64,000 bases of DNA from Anaerolineae bacterium (GTDB lineage Bacteria > Chloroflexota > Anaerolineae > Aggregatilineales > Aggregatilineaceae). Within the stretch, counting starts at the first letter, position 1. Each line of letters begins with the position of its first letter. Both the position numbers and the translations under genes were made by a program. Where the stretch lies: contig JAHDLB010000001.1 in NCBI GenBank assembly GCA_018432315.1, forward strand, positions 248,001 through 312,000, in the 5' to 3' direction. The notes under the pieces are model-generated. The model was given only the letters and a program-made list of their open reading frames with translations, was not told the origin of the DNA and ran no database searches. Shown here piece after piece: positions 52,775-61,878 of the stretch.

Positions 52775-54037
52775 ATGAAGCGCGCCCTTATTCTGGCTCT
52801 GGTCCTGGTGATGAGCGTCCTGGCGGTCCTGCCCGGCGGCCCGGCGGCCCCCGCCGAAGCCCGGCAGACCCAAGTGCTGGAGATCTACATCACTGGCCTG
52901 ACCGAAGACACCATGAACTGGTTCAATGACGTGGCCTTCCCCGCCTTCGAGGCGGCCAACCCCGGCGTCGACTGCGAGATCATCACCGGCGGGTGGGGCG
53001 ATTTCGACGTGACGGTCGCGGGCTGGATCACCACCGGTGATGGCCCGGACATCATCTACCTCGGTTCGGAATACGCCGCGACCTACGGCGACCTGCTGAT
53101 GGACCTCGACCCCTACTTCCAGGACTGGGAAGACTGGGGCCAGTATCTGCCCGCCGCGATCGACACCGTGACCTATGACGGGCACGTGCGCGGCCTGCCC
53201 CTGCTGATGAGCCCGCGCCCGATCTTCTACCGCGCGGACCTGATGCAGGGCGACGTCCCGCTGACGTTCGCCGACGCGCTCGAATTCTACGCGGCCAACA
53301 CCGTCCTCGAAGCGGGCGCGGCCAAGCAGTGGGCGTTCATGGACATCGGCAACGACCTGTTCGACGCCCAGGAATTCATCGCCTACATCTGGTCGGCGGG
53401 CGGCGAACTGTACTATGAAGACGGCACCAGCGCGTTCGACAGCGAGCCGGTCGCCGAGGCGATGCAGTACATGTACGACCGCCGCCGCATCATGCGCCCG
53501 ACGGAAGACACCGCCGGCCTGCCGCCCATCGAGGGCACCGCGTTGGAGTCGGGCATCGTGATCAGCGGCATCTTCCCCATGTGGGCCGTGCCGCCGACCA
53601 GCGACCCGATCTGGGACAACGTCGCGATCGCGCCCTATCCGGCAGGCGCCAACGGCAGCCCGCTGATCCAGGTGTTCATCGACTGGCTCTCGGTTCCCGC
53701 CTACGTCGACGACCCGGCGCTGGCGGTCGAATTCCTGAAGTTCATCGGCAGCAACGAGAACGCCGTCGCGCTCAAGGACGTGGCCGGTTTCACGCCGACC
53801 CGCCAGGATGCCTGGGACGCGATCAAGGCGAGCGACCCGGTGTGGTCGAAGCTGCTCGACCTGGCCGTCGACTATGGCCGCGCGTTCTCGGACATCCGCG
53901 CCAGCGCCGAGCTGCGCCCGCTGATCTTCGAGCAGATGACGCTCTTCCTGACCGACCAGCAGAGCCTGGAAACCACGCAGATGCTGCTCAAGGAAGAGTA
54001 CGACTACATCCTCGAAGAAAACGGGTACCTCGACTGA
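52775..54037 (+). CDS. Sugar ABC transporter substrate-binding protein
   Basis: Secreted family-1 binding protein of 420 residues. AGGAG (52760-52764) supports the start at 52775, which opens a signal peptide to about PAEARQT. The mature sequence has VLEIYITGLTEDTMNWFNDV, GDGPDIIYLGSEYAA and DGHVRGLPLLMSPRPIFYRADL, typical of carbohydrate binders. First gene of a plus-strand operon with two permeases and glycosidases; an amino-sugar oligomer is the inferred ligand. Confidence 0.87.
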   Translation: MKRALILALVLVMSVLAVLPGGPAAPAEARQTQVLEIYITGLTEDTMNWFNDVAFPAFEAANPGVDCEIITGGWGDFDVTVAGWITTGDGPDIIYLGSEYAATYGDLLMDLDPYFQDWEDWGQYLPAAIDTVTYDGHVRGLPLLMSPRPIFYRADLMQGDVPLTFADALEFYAANTVLEAGAAKQWAFMDIGNDLFDAQEFIAYIWSAGGELYYEDGTSAFDSEPVAEAMQYMYDRRRIMRPTEDTAGLPPIEGTALESGIVISGIFPMWAVPPTSDPIWDNVAIAPYPAGANGSPLIQVFIDWLSVPAYVDDPALAVEFLKFIGSNENAVALKDVAGFTPTRQDAWDAIKASDPVWSKLLDLAVDYGRAFSDIRASAELRPLIFEQMTLFLTDQQSLETTQMLLKEEYDYILEENGYLD

Positions 54038-54065
54038 CCCTCTGAGTTGGCGGGGTGAGGAAGCA

Positions 54066-54089
54066 GGGGAGAGCCAGCGCGCTCTCCCC
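54066..54089 (+). other. Intercistronic hairpin after binding-protein gene
   Basis: GGGGAGAGC (54066-54074) pairs perfectly with GCTCTCCCC (54081-54089) around a 6-nt loop in the 116-nt gap before the permease. The following sequence is only moderately T-rich. Confidence 0.6.
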
Positions 54090-54153
54090 ACCACCATTTG
54101 ATTTTCTGGTATTGGCGGCAAAAATACGTTCTTGAGAACGAGGCGAGCGCACA

Positions 54154-56118
54154 ATGGCCTCTGAGGCACGATTTCACAACCTGGAATGGGCGCTGTATAC
54201 GGTCATCTTCATCGTCATCAGCAGCGTGCTGTTGGGCGCGCTGGCCCGGCTGGTCGCCCGGCTGTTCCGGCTCTCCGGCGCGGAGCAGCGCAAGATATTT
54301 TGGGGATTCACCTTCGCCGGCCCCTGGATCATCGGGTTCTTCATCTTCGTGCTCGGCCCGGCGCTGGCTTCGCTCTACTACAGCTTCACGGACTACCAGC
54401 TCGGCCAGAGCATCGAGTGGATCGGGCTGGACAACTACCGCGCGCTGCTGCTGGGCGAGGGGCGCCAGGGGCGCATGTTCAACACGTCCATGCTCAACTC
54501 GTTCTACTACGCGCTGTTGGGCGTCCCGCTGCAAATCACCGCCGCGCTGGCGATGGCGATGCTGCTCAACAACGAGCTGCCCGGCATTCGCGCCTTCCGC
54601 ATGATCTTCTACATGCCGGTGATCCTGGCGGGCGGCCCGGCAATCTTGCTGGCGTGGCGCTACATGCTCGCCTCGAACGGCGGTTTCGTCAATGAGGCCA
54701 TGCGCAAGCTGGGCGACCTGTTCTTCGTGTTCGACTATCTCTACCGCCTGTTCATCTACGGGACCGAGGCGTTCAACGGGTTCTACATCGGCATCATGCG
54801 CGGCGACCCGCTCGGCCCGTGGAAGTACACGCTGCCCGCGCTGCTGGCCGGGCTGCTGCTGTTCGCCCTGATCCGGGGCGAGTGGTCGGAAGGCAAGCGC
54901 GTGCTGGCGTGGCGTGGCGCGACGATCATCGGGATCGCCGTGGCGTTCCGCCTGATGTCCAAAGGGCTGATGGCCCAGCCAATCGACCCGGCGTGGATTT
55001 ACGCGGGCGGGGCGGCGGCGTTGGCCGGGATCATCCTGCTGGCGCACGAGCGGCGCGGCCTGGCCCGCCTGATCCAGGTCGTGACGGCGCTGGCCGCGCT
55101 CGCGGTCGGCGCGCTCGTCCTGGACCGCGCCGGGTTCGACGTCGCCAGCCGCGAGTCGGTGCGCTATCTCGTCCCGCTGGGGCTGGTGGCGACGGCGCTT
55201 GGGTTCTCGGCGGTGGGCCCGTGGACGCGGCGCAAGTCGGCGGTCTTGTGGGCGGTGGTGGGCGCGTTCGGGCTGATCGCGCTGGCCCGCCACGCGCCGG
55301 GCGAGATGGGCGGGGATCGCCTGGAGGTCGTCGCGCGCTACCTGACGTTCGGCAGCACCATCGAGACGAAAACCGACCTGGACTATCTCCAGACGGCGTT
55401 CCCGGAATGGCTGATGTCCGCCACGTGGTTCTACGGGCTGGCGGTGGCCGTGCTGGCCGGGATCGCGCTGTTGGGGGACCGCTGGCCGCGCGCGCGCCGG
55501 GCGCTGTCGATCGGCGCGGCGGCGTTCTTCGGCCTGATGGCGATCGGCTCGTTCCTCGACGGGCGGGCGTATTTTGGGGCGTTCGTGGACCTGGCCGAAG
55601 CGACCGGCAAGACCAACTACCACTTCGCGATGTTCCACCAGGCGCTCAACCAGTTCCCGGACCGGACGCGCGTCCCGCTGTGGATGAACAGCGAGCTGTG
55701 GTCCAAGCCCGCGCTGATCCTGATCACGATGTGGAGTTCCGGCACGGGGATGCTGATCTTCCTGGCGGCGCTCAAGAGCGTGCCGCGCGCGCTGTACGAG
55801 GCCGCTGAAGTGGACGGCGCGAACACCCTCCAGCGCTTTCTCAAGATCACGCTGCCGATGATCTCGCCCGCCATGTTCTACAACATCGTGATCGGCGTGA
55901 TCGCGGCGCTGCAAACCTTCGAGATCATCTACATGCTGCAGACGCCGCTCACGCGGGACAGCCTCTCGTCGGCGGCGTTCCTGCTCTACGCGCGGACGTT
56001 CAGCGAGCTGCGCATCGGCGAGGGGGCGGCCATGTCGTGGATTCTGGTCGTGATCATCCTCACGCTGACGGCGCTCCAGTTCCGCTACAGCCGCAGTTGG
56101 GTACACTACGAGGCATAG
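54154..56118 (+). CDS. Sugar ABC permease, MalF type, with large membrane insertion
   Basis: Permease of 654 residues, twice the family norm. Residues 1-180 match the first half of a MalF-type permease (WIGLDNYRALL, RAFRMIFYMPVILAGGPAILLAW, GGFVNEAMRKLG). Residues 510-654 match the second half with EAA loop ALYEAAEVDGANTLQRF near 545. Between them, about 185-505 holds an extra block with about eight hydrophobic segments (near 224, 253, 280, 305, 335, 361, 418 and 449). The reading frame is open throughout. It partners the next permease 6 nt downstream. Confidence 0.83.
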   Translation: MASEARFHNLEWALYTVIFIVISSVLLGALARLVARLFRLSGAEQRKIFWGFTFAGPWIIGFFIFVLGPALASLYYSFTDYQLGQSIEWIGLDNYRALLLGEGRQGRMFNTSMLNSFYYALLGVPLQITAALAMAMLLNNELPGIRAFRMIFYMPVILAGGPAILLAWRYMLASNGGFVNEAMRKLGDLFFVFDYLYRLFIYGTEAFNGFYIGIMRGDPLGPWKYTLPALLAGLLLFALIRGEWSEGKRVLAWRGATIIGIAVAFRLMSKGLMAQPIDPAWIYAGGAAALAGIILLAHERRGLARLIQVVTALAALAVGALVLDRAGFDVASRESVRYLVPLGLVATALGFSAVGPWTRRKSAVLWAVVGAFGLIALARHAPGEMGGDRLEVVARYLTFGSTIETKTDLDYLQTAFPEWLMSATWFYGLAVAVLAGIALLGDRWPRARRALSIGAAAFFGLMAIGSFLDGRAYFGAFVDLAEATGKTNYHFAMFHQALNQFPDRTRVPLWMNSELWSKPALILITMWSSGTGMLIFLAALKSVPRALYEAAEVDGANTLQRFLKITLPMISPAMFYNIVIGVIAALQTFEIIYMLQTPLTRDSLSSAAFLLYARTFSELRIGEGAAMSWILVVIILTLTALQFRYSRSWVHYEA

Positions 56119-56124
56119 ACCGGC

Positions 56125-57030
56125 ATGGCGACACAGACTCAAACCCAGGATATAAACCGCGCGGCCCGGCTCGACCTGGCCCGGCTGACGCGCCACGGCG
56201 GGCAGCGGCTGCGCGTGCTCCTGTTATATGCCCTGTTGCTGGCCGGTGCGGCGTTCTTCCTCTTCCCGCTGGTGTGGATGGTGGGCACCTCGCTCAAGAC
56301 AATCGAGGAGGTGGGGCGCTCGCAGCTTCACCTGCTGCCGGCGGAGCCCCAGTGGCGCAACTACGACAAGCTGCTCAACGAAGAGGCGTTTTACCGCGCC
56401 TACGCCAACAGCATCTTCATCGTCACCATCGTGCTGCTCGGCACGGTCACGTCGGTGTCGTTGGTGGCGTTCTCGTTCAGCCGCCTGGAGTGGCGGGGCC
56501 GCAACGTCGTCTTCGCGCTGATGATGAGCACGCTCATGCTGCCGTACCAGGCGACGCTGGTCCCGCAGTACGTGATGTTTCACGAGTTGAACTGGCTGCG
56601 CACCTTCAACCCGATCACGCTGCCGGGGTTTTTCGCGGGCGGCGCGGCGCTGATCTTTCTGCTGCGGCAGTTCATGCTGGGCATCCCGCGCGAGCTGGAC
56701 GAGGCCGCCATGATCGACGGCGCGAACCCGCTGCAAATCTGGTGGCACATCATCATGCCGCTGTCGCGCCCGGCGGTGGCGACGATCTCGGTGTTCCTGT
56801 TCGTGGGGCAGTGGAACAACCTGATGATGCCGCTGATCTACCTGCAAAAACCGGCGCTGTACACCATGCCGATCTACGTGGCCCAGAAGCTCAACCTCCA
56901 GGAGTCGCCGCTGCCCTGGCAGGACATGATGGCGGCCAGCGTGTTGTTCGTGATCCCGGTGCTGGTTGTGTTCCTGTTCACCCAGCGGTATTTTATCGAG
57001 GGAATCACGACGACCGGCACCAAAGGATAG
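56125..57030 (+). CDS. Sugar ABC transporter permease, MalG type
   Basis: Inner-membrane permease of 301 residues with six helices and EAA loop ELDEAAMIDGANPLQIWWHII near residue 192; ends RYFIEGITTTGTKG as usual. It begins 6 nt after the long permease and ends 6 nt before the GH3 gene, so all are one transcript. No ATPase is encoded in this operon. Confidence 0.87.
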   Translation: MATQTQTQDINRAARLDLARLTRHGGQRLRVLLLYALLLAGAAFFLFPLVWMVGTSLKTIEEVGRSQLHLLPAEPQWRNYDKLLNEEAFYRAYANSIFIVTIVLLGTVTSVSLVAFSFSRLEWRGRNVVFALMMSTLMLPYQATLVPQYVMFHELNWLRTFNPITLPGFFAGGAALIFLLRQFMLGIPRELDEAAMIDGANPLQIWWHIIMPLSRPAVATISVFLFVGQWNNLMMPLIYLQKPALYTMPIYVAQKLNLQESPLPWQDMMAASVLFVIPVLVVFLFTQRYFIEGITTTGTKG

Positions 57031-57036
57031 GCCACC

Positions 57037-58545
57037 ATGCAGCAGTTGATGCACAGCTTTCCCGGCACCGAGCCGCCGGCGGACATTCTCGCCGCCGTCG
57101 AGCGGGGCGAGATCGGCGCGTTCTGCCTGTTCGGGCACTGGAATTTCGCCAGCGTGGCGCAGTTCCGCGCCCTGACCGAGGCGCTCATCGACGCGGCGGC
57201 GCGCGGCGGGTTTCCCCCGCCCCTGATCGGCATCGACCAGGAGGGCGGCCAGTTGATGGCGGTCGGCCAGCCGGCGACCGAGCTGCCCGGCAACATGGCC
57301 CTGGGCGCGACGCGCTCGCCGGAGCTGGCCGAGCAGGCCGGGCGCGTGCTGGGGCGCGAGCTTCGGGCGCTGGGCGTCAACATGAACTTCGCGCCGTCGC
57401 TGGACATCAACGTGAACCCGGCCAGCCAGGCGGTCGGCGTGCGCTCGTTCGGCGCGGACCCCGCGCTGGTGACCGAGCTGGGACTGGCGATGATCCGCGG
57501 GCTGGAGGCCGAGGGCGTGATCGCCACGGCCAAGCACTTCCCCGGCCACGGCGCGACCGAGAGCGACTCGCACCACGTCGCCGCCGTGGTTCCGCACACG
57601 ATGGCGCGCATGAACCGGGTCGAGCTGGCGCCGTTTCGGGCCGCGATCGAGGCCGGGGTGCGGGCCATCATGACGACGCACGTGATCTTCGCCGCGCTCG
57701 ATCCTGCCAACCCGGCGACCGTGTCCCCGGCCATCCTCGATGGGCATCTGCGCCGGGCGATGGGCTTCGGCGGGCTGATCGTGACCGACGCGATGGACAT
57801 GCACCCGGTCGCCCGCCTGGGGGCCGAGGCGAGCGTGCGCGGGGCGCTGGACGCGGGCGCCGATCTGGTGCTGCTGGCTCATCTGCCGGACCAGCTCGCC
57901 CTGAGCCGGAACCTGCGCGATCGCGCCCGGCCCGGCGCCGTTGCGCGGATCGACGCGCTGCGGGCGAGCATTCCGCGGGCGCTGCCCCCGCTGGACGTGC
58001 TCGGTTGCGCGGAGCACCACCACGTCGCGCAGACCATCGCCGACCGGGCGATCACGCTCGTGCGCGACGGCGGGCGGCTGCCGCTGCGCCCCAGCCCGGA
58101 CCAGAGGATTGCCGTGATCACGCCGGAGCCGCGCGACCTGACCCCGGCGGATACCTCGTCCCACGTCCGGATCGATCTGGCGGGCGCGATCCGGCGGCGG
58201 CACCCGCGCACCGACGCGTTCACCCTGCCGGGCGGGGCGTCCGGCGCGGACGTGAGCGCGATCCTGGCCGCGTGCCAGGGCGCCGATCGGGTCGTCGTGG
58301 GGACCGTCGCCGCCGATCAGGACCCGTCCCAGGCGGAACTGGTGCGGGCGCTGCACCGGCGCGGTCAGCCGCCGATCGTCGTCGCGCTGCGCACCCCGTT
58401 CGACATCACCGCGTTTCCGGAGGTCGATACCTACCTGTGCGCGTACAGCATCCGTGCCGTTTCGACCGAGGCCGTCGCCCGCGTGCTGTTCGGCGAGATC
58501 GAGGCGGCGGGCGCGCTGCCCTGCCCGATCGCGGCCCAGGCGTAG
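57037..58545 (+). CDS. nagZ: GH3 beta-N-acetylhexosaminidase (NagZ type)
   Basis: Cytoplasmic glycosidase of 502 residues. The NagZ signature KHFPGHGATESDSHH is at 166-180 and supplies the acid/base pair D177/H179 used by NagZ; the nucleophile is D251 in IVTDAMDM. A C-terminal domain of about 170 residues (LVRDGGRLPLRPSPDQ onward) is longer than E. coli NagZ and like Gram-positive NagZ. It would release N-acetylglucosamine from imported chito- or muropeptide fragments. It lies between permease and GH18 genes. Confidence 0.88.
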   Translation: MQQLMHSFPGTEPPADILAAVERGEIGAFCLFGHWNFASVAQFRALTEALIDAAARGGFPPPLIGIDQEGGQLMAVGQPATELPGNMALGATRSPELAEQAGRVLGRELRALGVNMNFAPSLDINVNPASQAVGVRSFGADPALVTELGLAMIRGLEAEGVIATAKHFPGHGATESDSHHVAAVVPHTMARMNRVELAPFRAAIEAGVRAIMTTHVIFAALDPANPATVSPAILDGHLRRAMGFGGLIVTDAMDMHPVARLGAEASVRGALDAGADLVLLAHLPDQLALSRNLRDRARPGAVARIDALRASIPRALPPLDVLGCAEHHHVAQTIADRAITLVRDGGRLPLRPSPDQRIAVITPEPRDLTPADTSSHVRIDLAGAIRRRHPRTDAFTLPGGASGADVSAILAACQGADRVVVGTVAADQDPSQAELVRALHRRGQPPIVVALRTPFDITAFPEVDTYLCAYSIRAVSTEAVARVLFGEIEAAGALPCPIAAQA

Positions 58546-58629
58546 GCCGCGCCTGCGCGACACTGCCGGGCGGGGGCGGGCCGCTCGATCTTCATGTGCG
58601 AGAGATGATCCATCAGGAGGGACACAGCG

Positions 58630-59673
58630 ATGACGACCCGGCTGGTAGCTGTGATTCTGCTTGTCGTGATCCTGGCGGCGGGGAGCGCGCCAACCGCGCG
58701 CGGTCGCCAGGACGATGCCCCGCGCCGGTGGTGCGTGTCGGTCTGGTACCCGTCGTCGGAGCACCCCGGCGGCGCCCAGTCGATCCGGGACCATCTGGAC
58801 GTCATCGACGAGGTGAACCCGTTCTGGTATGCGGCGGGCCCGGACGGGTCGCTGCTGTCGCTGCCTGGCGCCGAGGACGCCGCCAGGCTGGACGAGTGGC
58901 GCGACGCGGGCCTGCTGATCCTGCCGACGATTGCCCACGCCTCGCCGGACGCGATCACCGATCCGGACGTGCGCGCCCGCCACGTCGCGGCGATCGTGGC
59001 GCTGGTCGAACGGCTCGACGTGGACGGGATCGACATCGATTACGAGGAATTCCCGCTCGACACGCGCGACGCGTTCTCGGCGTTCGTCGAGGCGCTGGCG
59101 GACCGGCTGCACACCGACGGGCGGCTGCTGTCCATCGCCGTGCACGCCAAGACGACCGACCGCCCCGGCTGGGACAGCGCGGCGGCCCAGGACTGGGCGC
59201 GGCTGGCGGCGGCGGTTGACGTGTTCCGCATCATGACCTACGACTATCACAGCCGGGCGAGCCGCGAGCCGGGGCCGATTGGCCCGCCGGGGTGGTCCCG
59301 CGAGGTGCTGGCCTATGCCGCCACGGTGACCGACCTGAGCAAAGTGCGCCTGGGCCTGCACTTCTACGGCTACCGCTGGCAGCGCGGATCGGCGGCGGTC
59401 GTCACGTGGGAGAGCGCCCAACGCGCCATCGACAGCTACGGGCTGGCGTTCGAGCGCGACCCGGATTCGATGGAGGCGATCCTGCACGTGGACGTGCGCG
59501 GGCTGCCCCGGCAGACGATCGTGGTGGCGGATGCCGCCGGATTGGCGTATAAACTCGATCAGATCGCTGCCGCGTTCCCGGACCTGGGCGGGGTGGCGAT
59601 CTGGGGGCTGGGCGGCGAAGACCCGGCCAACTGGGACGTCTTGCGCGAGCAGCGCCAGGGTGAATGTGAATGA
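58630..59673 (+). CDS. Secreted GH18-family glycosidase
   Basis: Exported protein of 347 residues (signal peptide about 1-25). The GH18 catalytic motif DGIDIDYE at 132-139 contains D135, D137 and the acid E139. RIMTYDYHS, YGYRWQR and GGVAIWGLGGEDP follow in normal order. The overall pattern resembles the spore-germination/YaaH branch that cuts N-acetylglucosaminyl bonds in peptidoglycan, but chitin is possible. GGAGG precedes the start. The stop overlaps the ROK regulator start by 4 bp. Confidence 0.85.
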   Translation: MTTRLVAVILLVVILAAGSAPTARGRQDDAPRRWCVSVWYPSSEHPGGAQSIRDHLDVIDEVNPFWYAAGPDGSLLSLPGAEDAARLDEWRDAGLLILPTIAHASPDAITDPDVRARHVAAIVALVERLDVDGIDIDYEEFPLDTRDAFSAFVEALADRLHTDGRLLSIAVHAKTTDRPGWDSAAAQDWARLAAAVDVFRIMTYDYHSRASREPGPIGPPGWSREVLAYAATVTDLSKVRLGLHFYGYRWQRGSAAVVTWESAQRAIDSYGLAFERDPDSMEAILHVDVRGLPRQTIVVADAAGLAYKLDQIAAAFPDLGGVAIWGLGGEDPANWDVLREQRQGECE

Positions 59674-60830
59674 GAGCCAGCACGGCGAATAAGGCGACGC
59701 ACAGCCAGCTTCGCCAGCACAACCGGCAGCTTCTGCTGCGCGCCATCTACGAGGGTGTGGCCGACAACCGCGCGGCGCTCGCCCAGGAGACACAGCTCGC
59801 CAAGCCGACCGTGTCCGAGCTGATCGGCGAGCTGATCGACGAGGGGCTGCTCGTCGAGGAGGGCCGGGGCCAGTCCACGCGCGGCGGTGGCAAGCGCCCG
59901 CGCCTGCTGCGGTTCGTGCCGGCGGCGCGGCAGGTGATCGGCGTGTCGATCAGCGAGGATCACATCATGGCCGCGCTGGCCTATCTCGACGGGCGGATCG
60001 TCGCGCGCCACTACACCGACCTGGGCGGCGCCCGGGGCGAGGACGTGATCGCCGCGGTCGGCGAGACGATCAACGGCCTGATCGCCCAGCTCGACGCCCC
60101 GCTGTTGTGCATCGGGCTCGGCGTGGCGGGCGTGGTCGATGCCGGCGCGGGGACGGTGATTCACGCGCCGCACCTGGATTGGGCGCAGGTTCCGCTGGCG
60201 CGGCTCGTTGCCGGCATGTACGACACGCCAGCCTACCTGGCGCACAGCACGGCGCTGGTCGCCATGGCCGAGTACGTCTATGGCCCGACCGAGCCGGTGC
60301 ACTGCTTCGCAGTGGTGCGCGTGGGGAGCGGCGTCGGCGTCGGGCTGGTGATCAACGGCGCGATCTATCACGGCGGCGGCGAGATCGGACCTCTGCGCGT
60401 GGGGGACGGGCTGGGGAGCCTCGATACGCTTCTGGGCTGGCCCTGCGTGCGCCAGCGGGCGGAAGCCCTGCGCCGCGAGCACACGCCGAGCCTGCTGCCC
60501 GGCGAGGACGAGCCGCTGTCGTACCTGCACATTCGCCACGCGGCGGACAACGGCGACCGCGCCGCGCTGGCCCTGCGCGACGAGCTGAGCCGCCATCTGG
60601 CGCAGGTGTTCGCCTGGATCACCGGCCTGCTGACGCCCGATCACGTCGCGCTGGCCGGGCCGATCACCGACCTGGGCGAGCCGCTGCTGGAACAGGCGGC
60701 GGCCTATACCCGCGAATGGGTGGGCGCCGGCCCGCTCCGCCCGGTGAGTTTTTCGCTGGCCGAAGCGCCGAGCCTGGTCGCGGTGGGCGCGATCGCCCAG
60801 GCGCTGCATCGAGAGCTGGGGTTGGTATGA
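59670..60830 (+). CDS. ROK-family transcriptional regulator
   Basis: Regulator of 386 residues. A winged helix (about 12-70; RAALAQETQLAKPTVSELIGELIDEGLL) precedes a ROK sugar-binding domain (about 90-380) with GLGVAGVV and VRVGSGVGVGLVINGAIYHGGGEIG. The zinc-binding His and Cys cluster are missing (PLRVGDGLGSLDTLLGWPC), and kinase activity is unlikely. It probably represses this amino-sugar operon through the near-palindrome at 52622-52644. It overlaps both neighbours by 4 bp. Confidence 0.86.
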   Translation: MRASTANKATHSQLRQHNRQLLLRAIYEGVADNRAALAQETQLAKPTVSELIGELIDEGLLVEEGRGQSTRGGGKRPRLLRFVPAARQVIGVSISEDHIMAALAYLDGRIVARHYTDLGGARGEDVIAAVGETINGLIAQLDAPLLCIGLGVAGVVDAGAGTVIHAPHLDWAQVPLARLVAGMYDTPAYLAHSTALVAMAEYVYGPTEPVHCFAVVRVGSGVGVGLVINGAIYHGGGEIGPLRVGDGLGSLDTLLGWPCVRQRAEALRREHTPSLLPGEDEPLSYLHIRHAADNGDRAALALRDELSRHLAQVFAWITGLLTPDHVALAGPITDLGEPLLEQAAAYTREWVGAGPLRPVSFSLAEAPSLVAVGAIAQALHRELGLV

Positions 60831-61669
60831 GCGCGACACACCTGGGCGTGATCACGAACAACCAGCACCAGGTCTTCCAGCGCGCGGTGATCGCGGGCAT
60901 TCGCCAGGTCGCCGGGGCGCATGGCTACGATCTGGTGATCGATTCGTACGCCGACGACGAAACCCAACCGCGCCCGATCACGCTGGACTACCGCGCGGTG
61001 GCGGGCGTGTGCGTGATCGCCGACGCGGCCCCGGCGGGCCTGCTGCGCGAGATGGTCGACGCCCGGACGCCCGTGTCGCTGGTCAGCCATCAGGTGTCCG
61101 GCCTGCCGATCCCCTCGGTGAGCGCCGACAACTACCAGGGCATCGCCGAGCTGATGCGGCATCTGGTGATCGAGTGCGGGCGGCGCCGCGTGGTGTTCAT
61201 CCGCGGGGTGGGCGGGCAGTGGGACAGCGAAGGCCGCAAGACGGCGTTTGGACGCGAGGTAATGCGTTATAATCTGGATGTCCCGCCGGAGCACCTGCTG
61301 CGCGGCGATTTCTCGGCGGAGGTAGCCGCCCGCTCGCTCCAGGCCCTGATCGCGTCCGGCGCGCAGTTCGACGCCGTGCTGGCGGCGGATTATCGGATGG
61401 GCATCGCGGCGGTCGACACCCTGCGCCGCGCCGGGTATGTCGTGCCGGGGAGCGTGTCGGTCGTCGGGTTTGGCGATGCCGAGGAAGCCGAGGCGGCGGG
61501 CCTGACGACGGTCGCCGCCGACATCGCCGAACAGGGGCGGCGCGCGGCCCGCCAGTTGATCAGCCAGATCGAGGGCCTGCCCATCCGGGGTATGACGGTG
61601 CTCAGCGTGCGCCCGGTGATCCGCGACACGTCGCTGCCGGATGGCCCCGCGCGCGCCGGGCGGCGTTAG
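60827..61669 (+). CDS. LacI/GalR-type sensor domain without DNA-binding domain
   Basis: Cytoplasmic protein of 280 residues that aligns with the effector domain of LacI/GalR repressors but starts directly at its first strand (THLGVITNNQHQVFQRAVIAGI). SVSADNYQGIAELMRHL, VLAADYRMGIAAVDTLRRAG and VSVVGFGDAEEA are typical of that domain. There is no helix-turn-helix and no signal peptide. It is coupled to the ROK regulator by a 4-bp overlap and ends the operon. It may modulate the ROK protein or be a decayed repressor. Confidence 0.82.
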   Translation: MSATHLGVITNNQHQVFQRAVIAGIRQVAGAHGYDLVIDSYADDETQPRPITLDYRAVAGVCVIADAAPAGLLREMVDARTPVSLVSHQVSGLPIPSVSADNYQGIAELMRHLVIECGRRRVVFIRGVGGQWDSEGRKTAFGREVMRYNLDVPPEHLLRGDFSAEVAARSLQALIASGAQFDAVLAADYRMGIAAVDTLRRAGYVVPGSVSVVGFGDAEEAEAAGLTTVAADIAEQGRRAARQLISQIEGLPIRGMTVLSVRPVIRDTSLPDGPARAGRR

Positions 61670-61709
61670 GATTGGCCTGCCGCGTTTCATCTCGCCACCG
61701 AAGCCGCAG

Positions 61710-61741
61710 CGCCCGTCGATTAACGCGGGCGTTTGTTGTTT
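61710..61741 (+). terminator. Terminator of the GH3/GH18/ROK operon
   Basis: CGCCCG (61710-61715) pairs with CGGGCG (61726-61731), followed by TTTGTTGTTT, 40 nt past the last gene. Confidence 0.6.
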
Positions 61742-61878
61742 GGGCGGGAATGGGCTGGCCGGTGCGCGCGGCAATACCTGATTGACGGCAGACGGCATGC
61801 CGATTTAAACTAGAGTAGGTGCCGCTTTAATATCCGGCGCGGGCTATCGGGTTGAGCGGTTCACGTGTGGGAGTCACT

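Noticed and set aside
56224-59793. Minus-strand open frame of almost 1190 codons
   Set aside because: Shadow of the permease, NagZ and GH18 genes on the plus strand; low-complexity composition and no ribosome site or motif.
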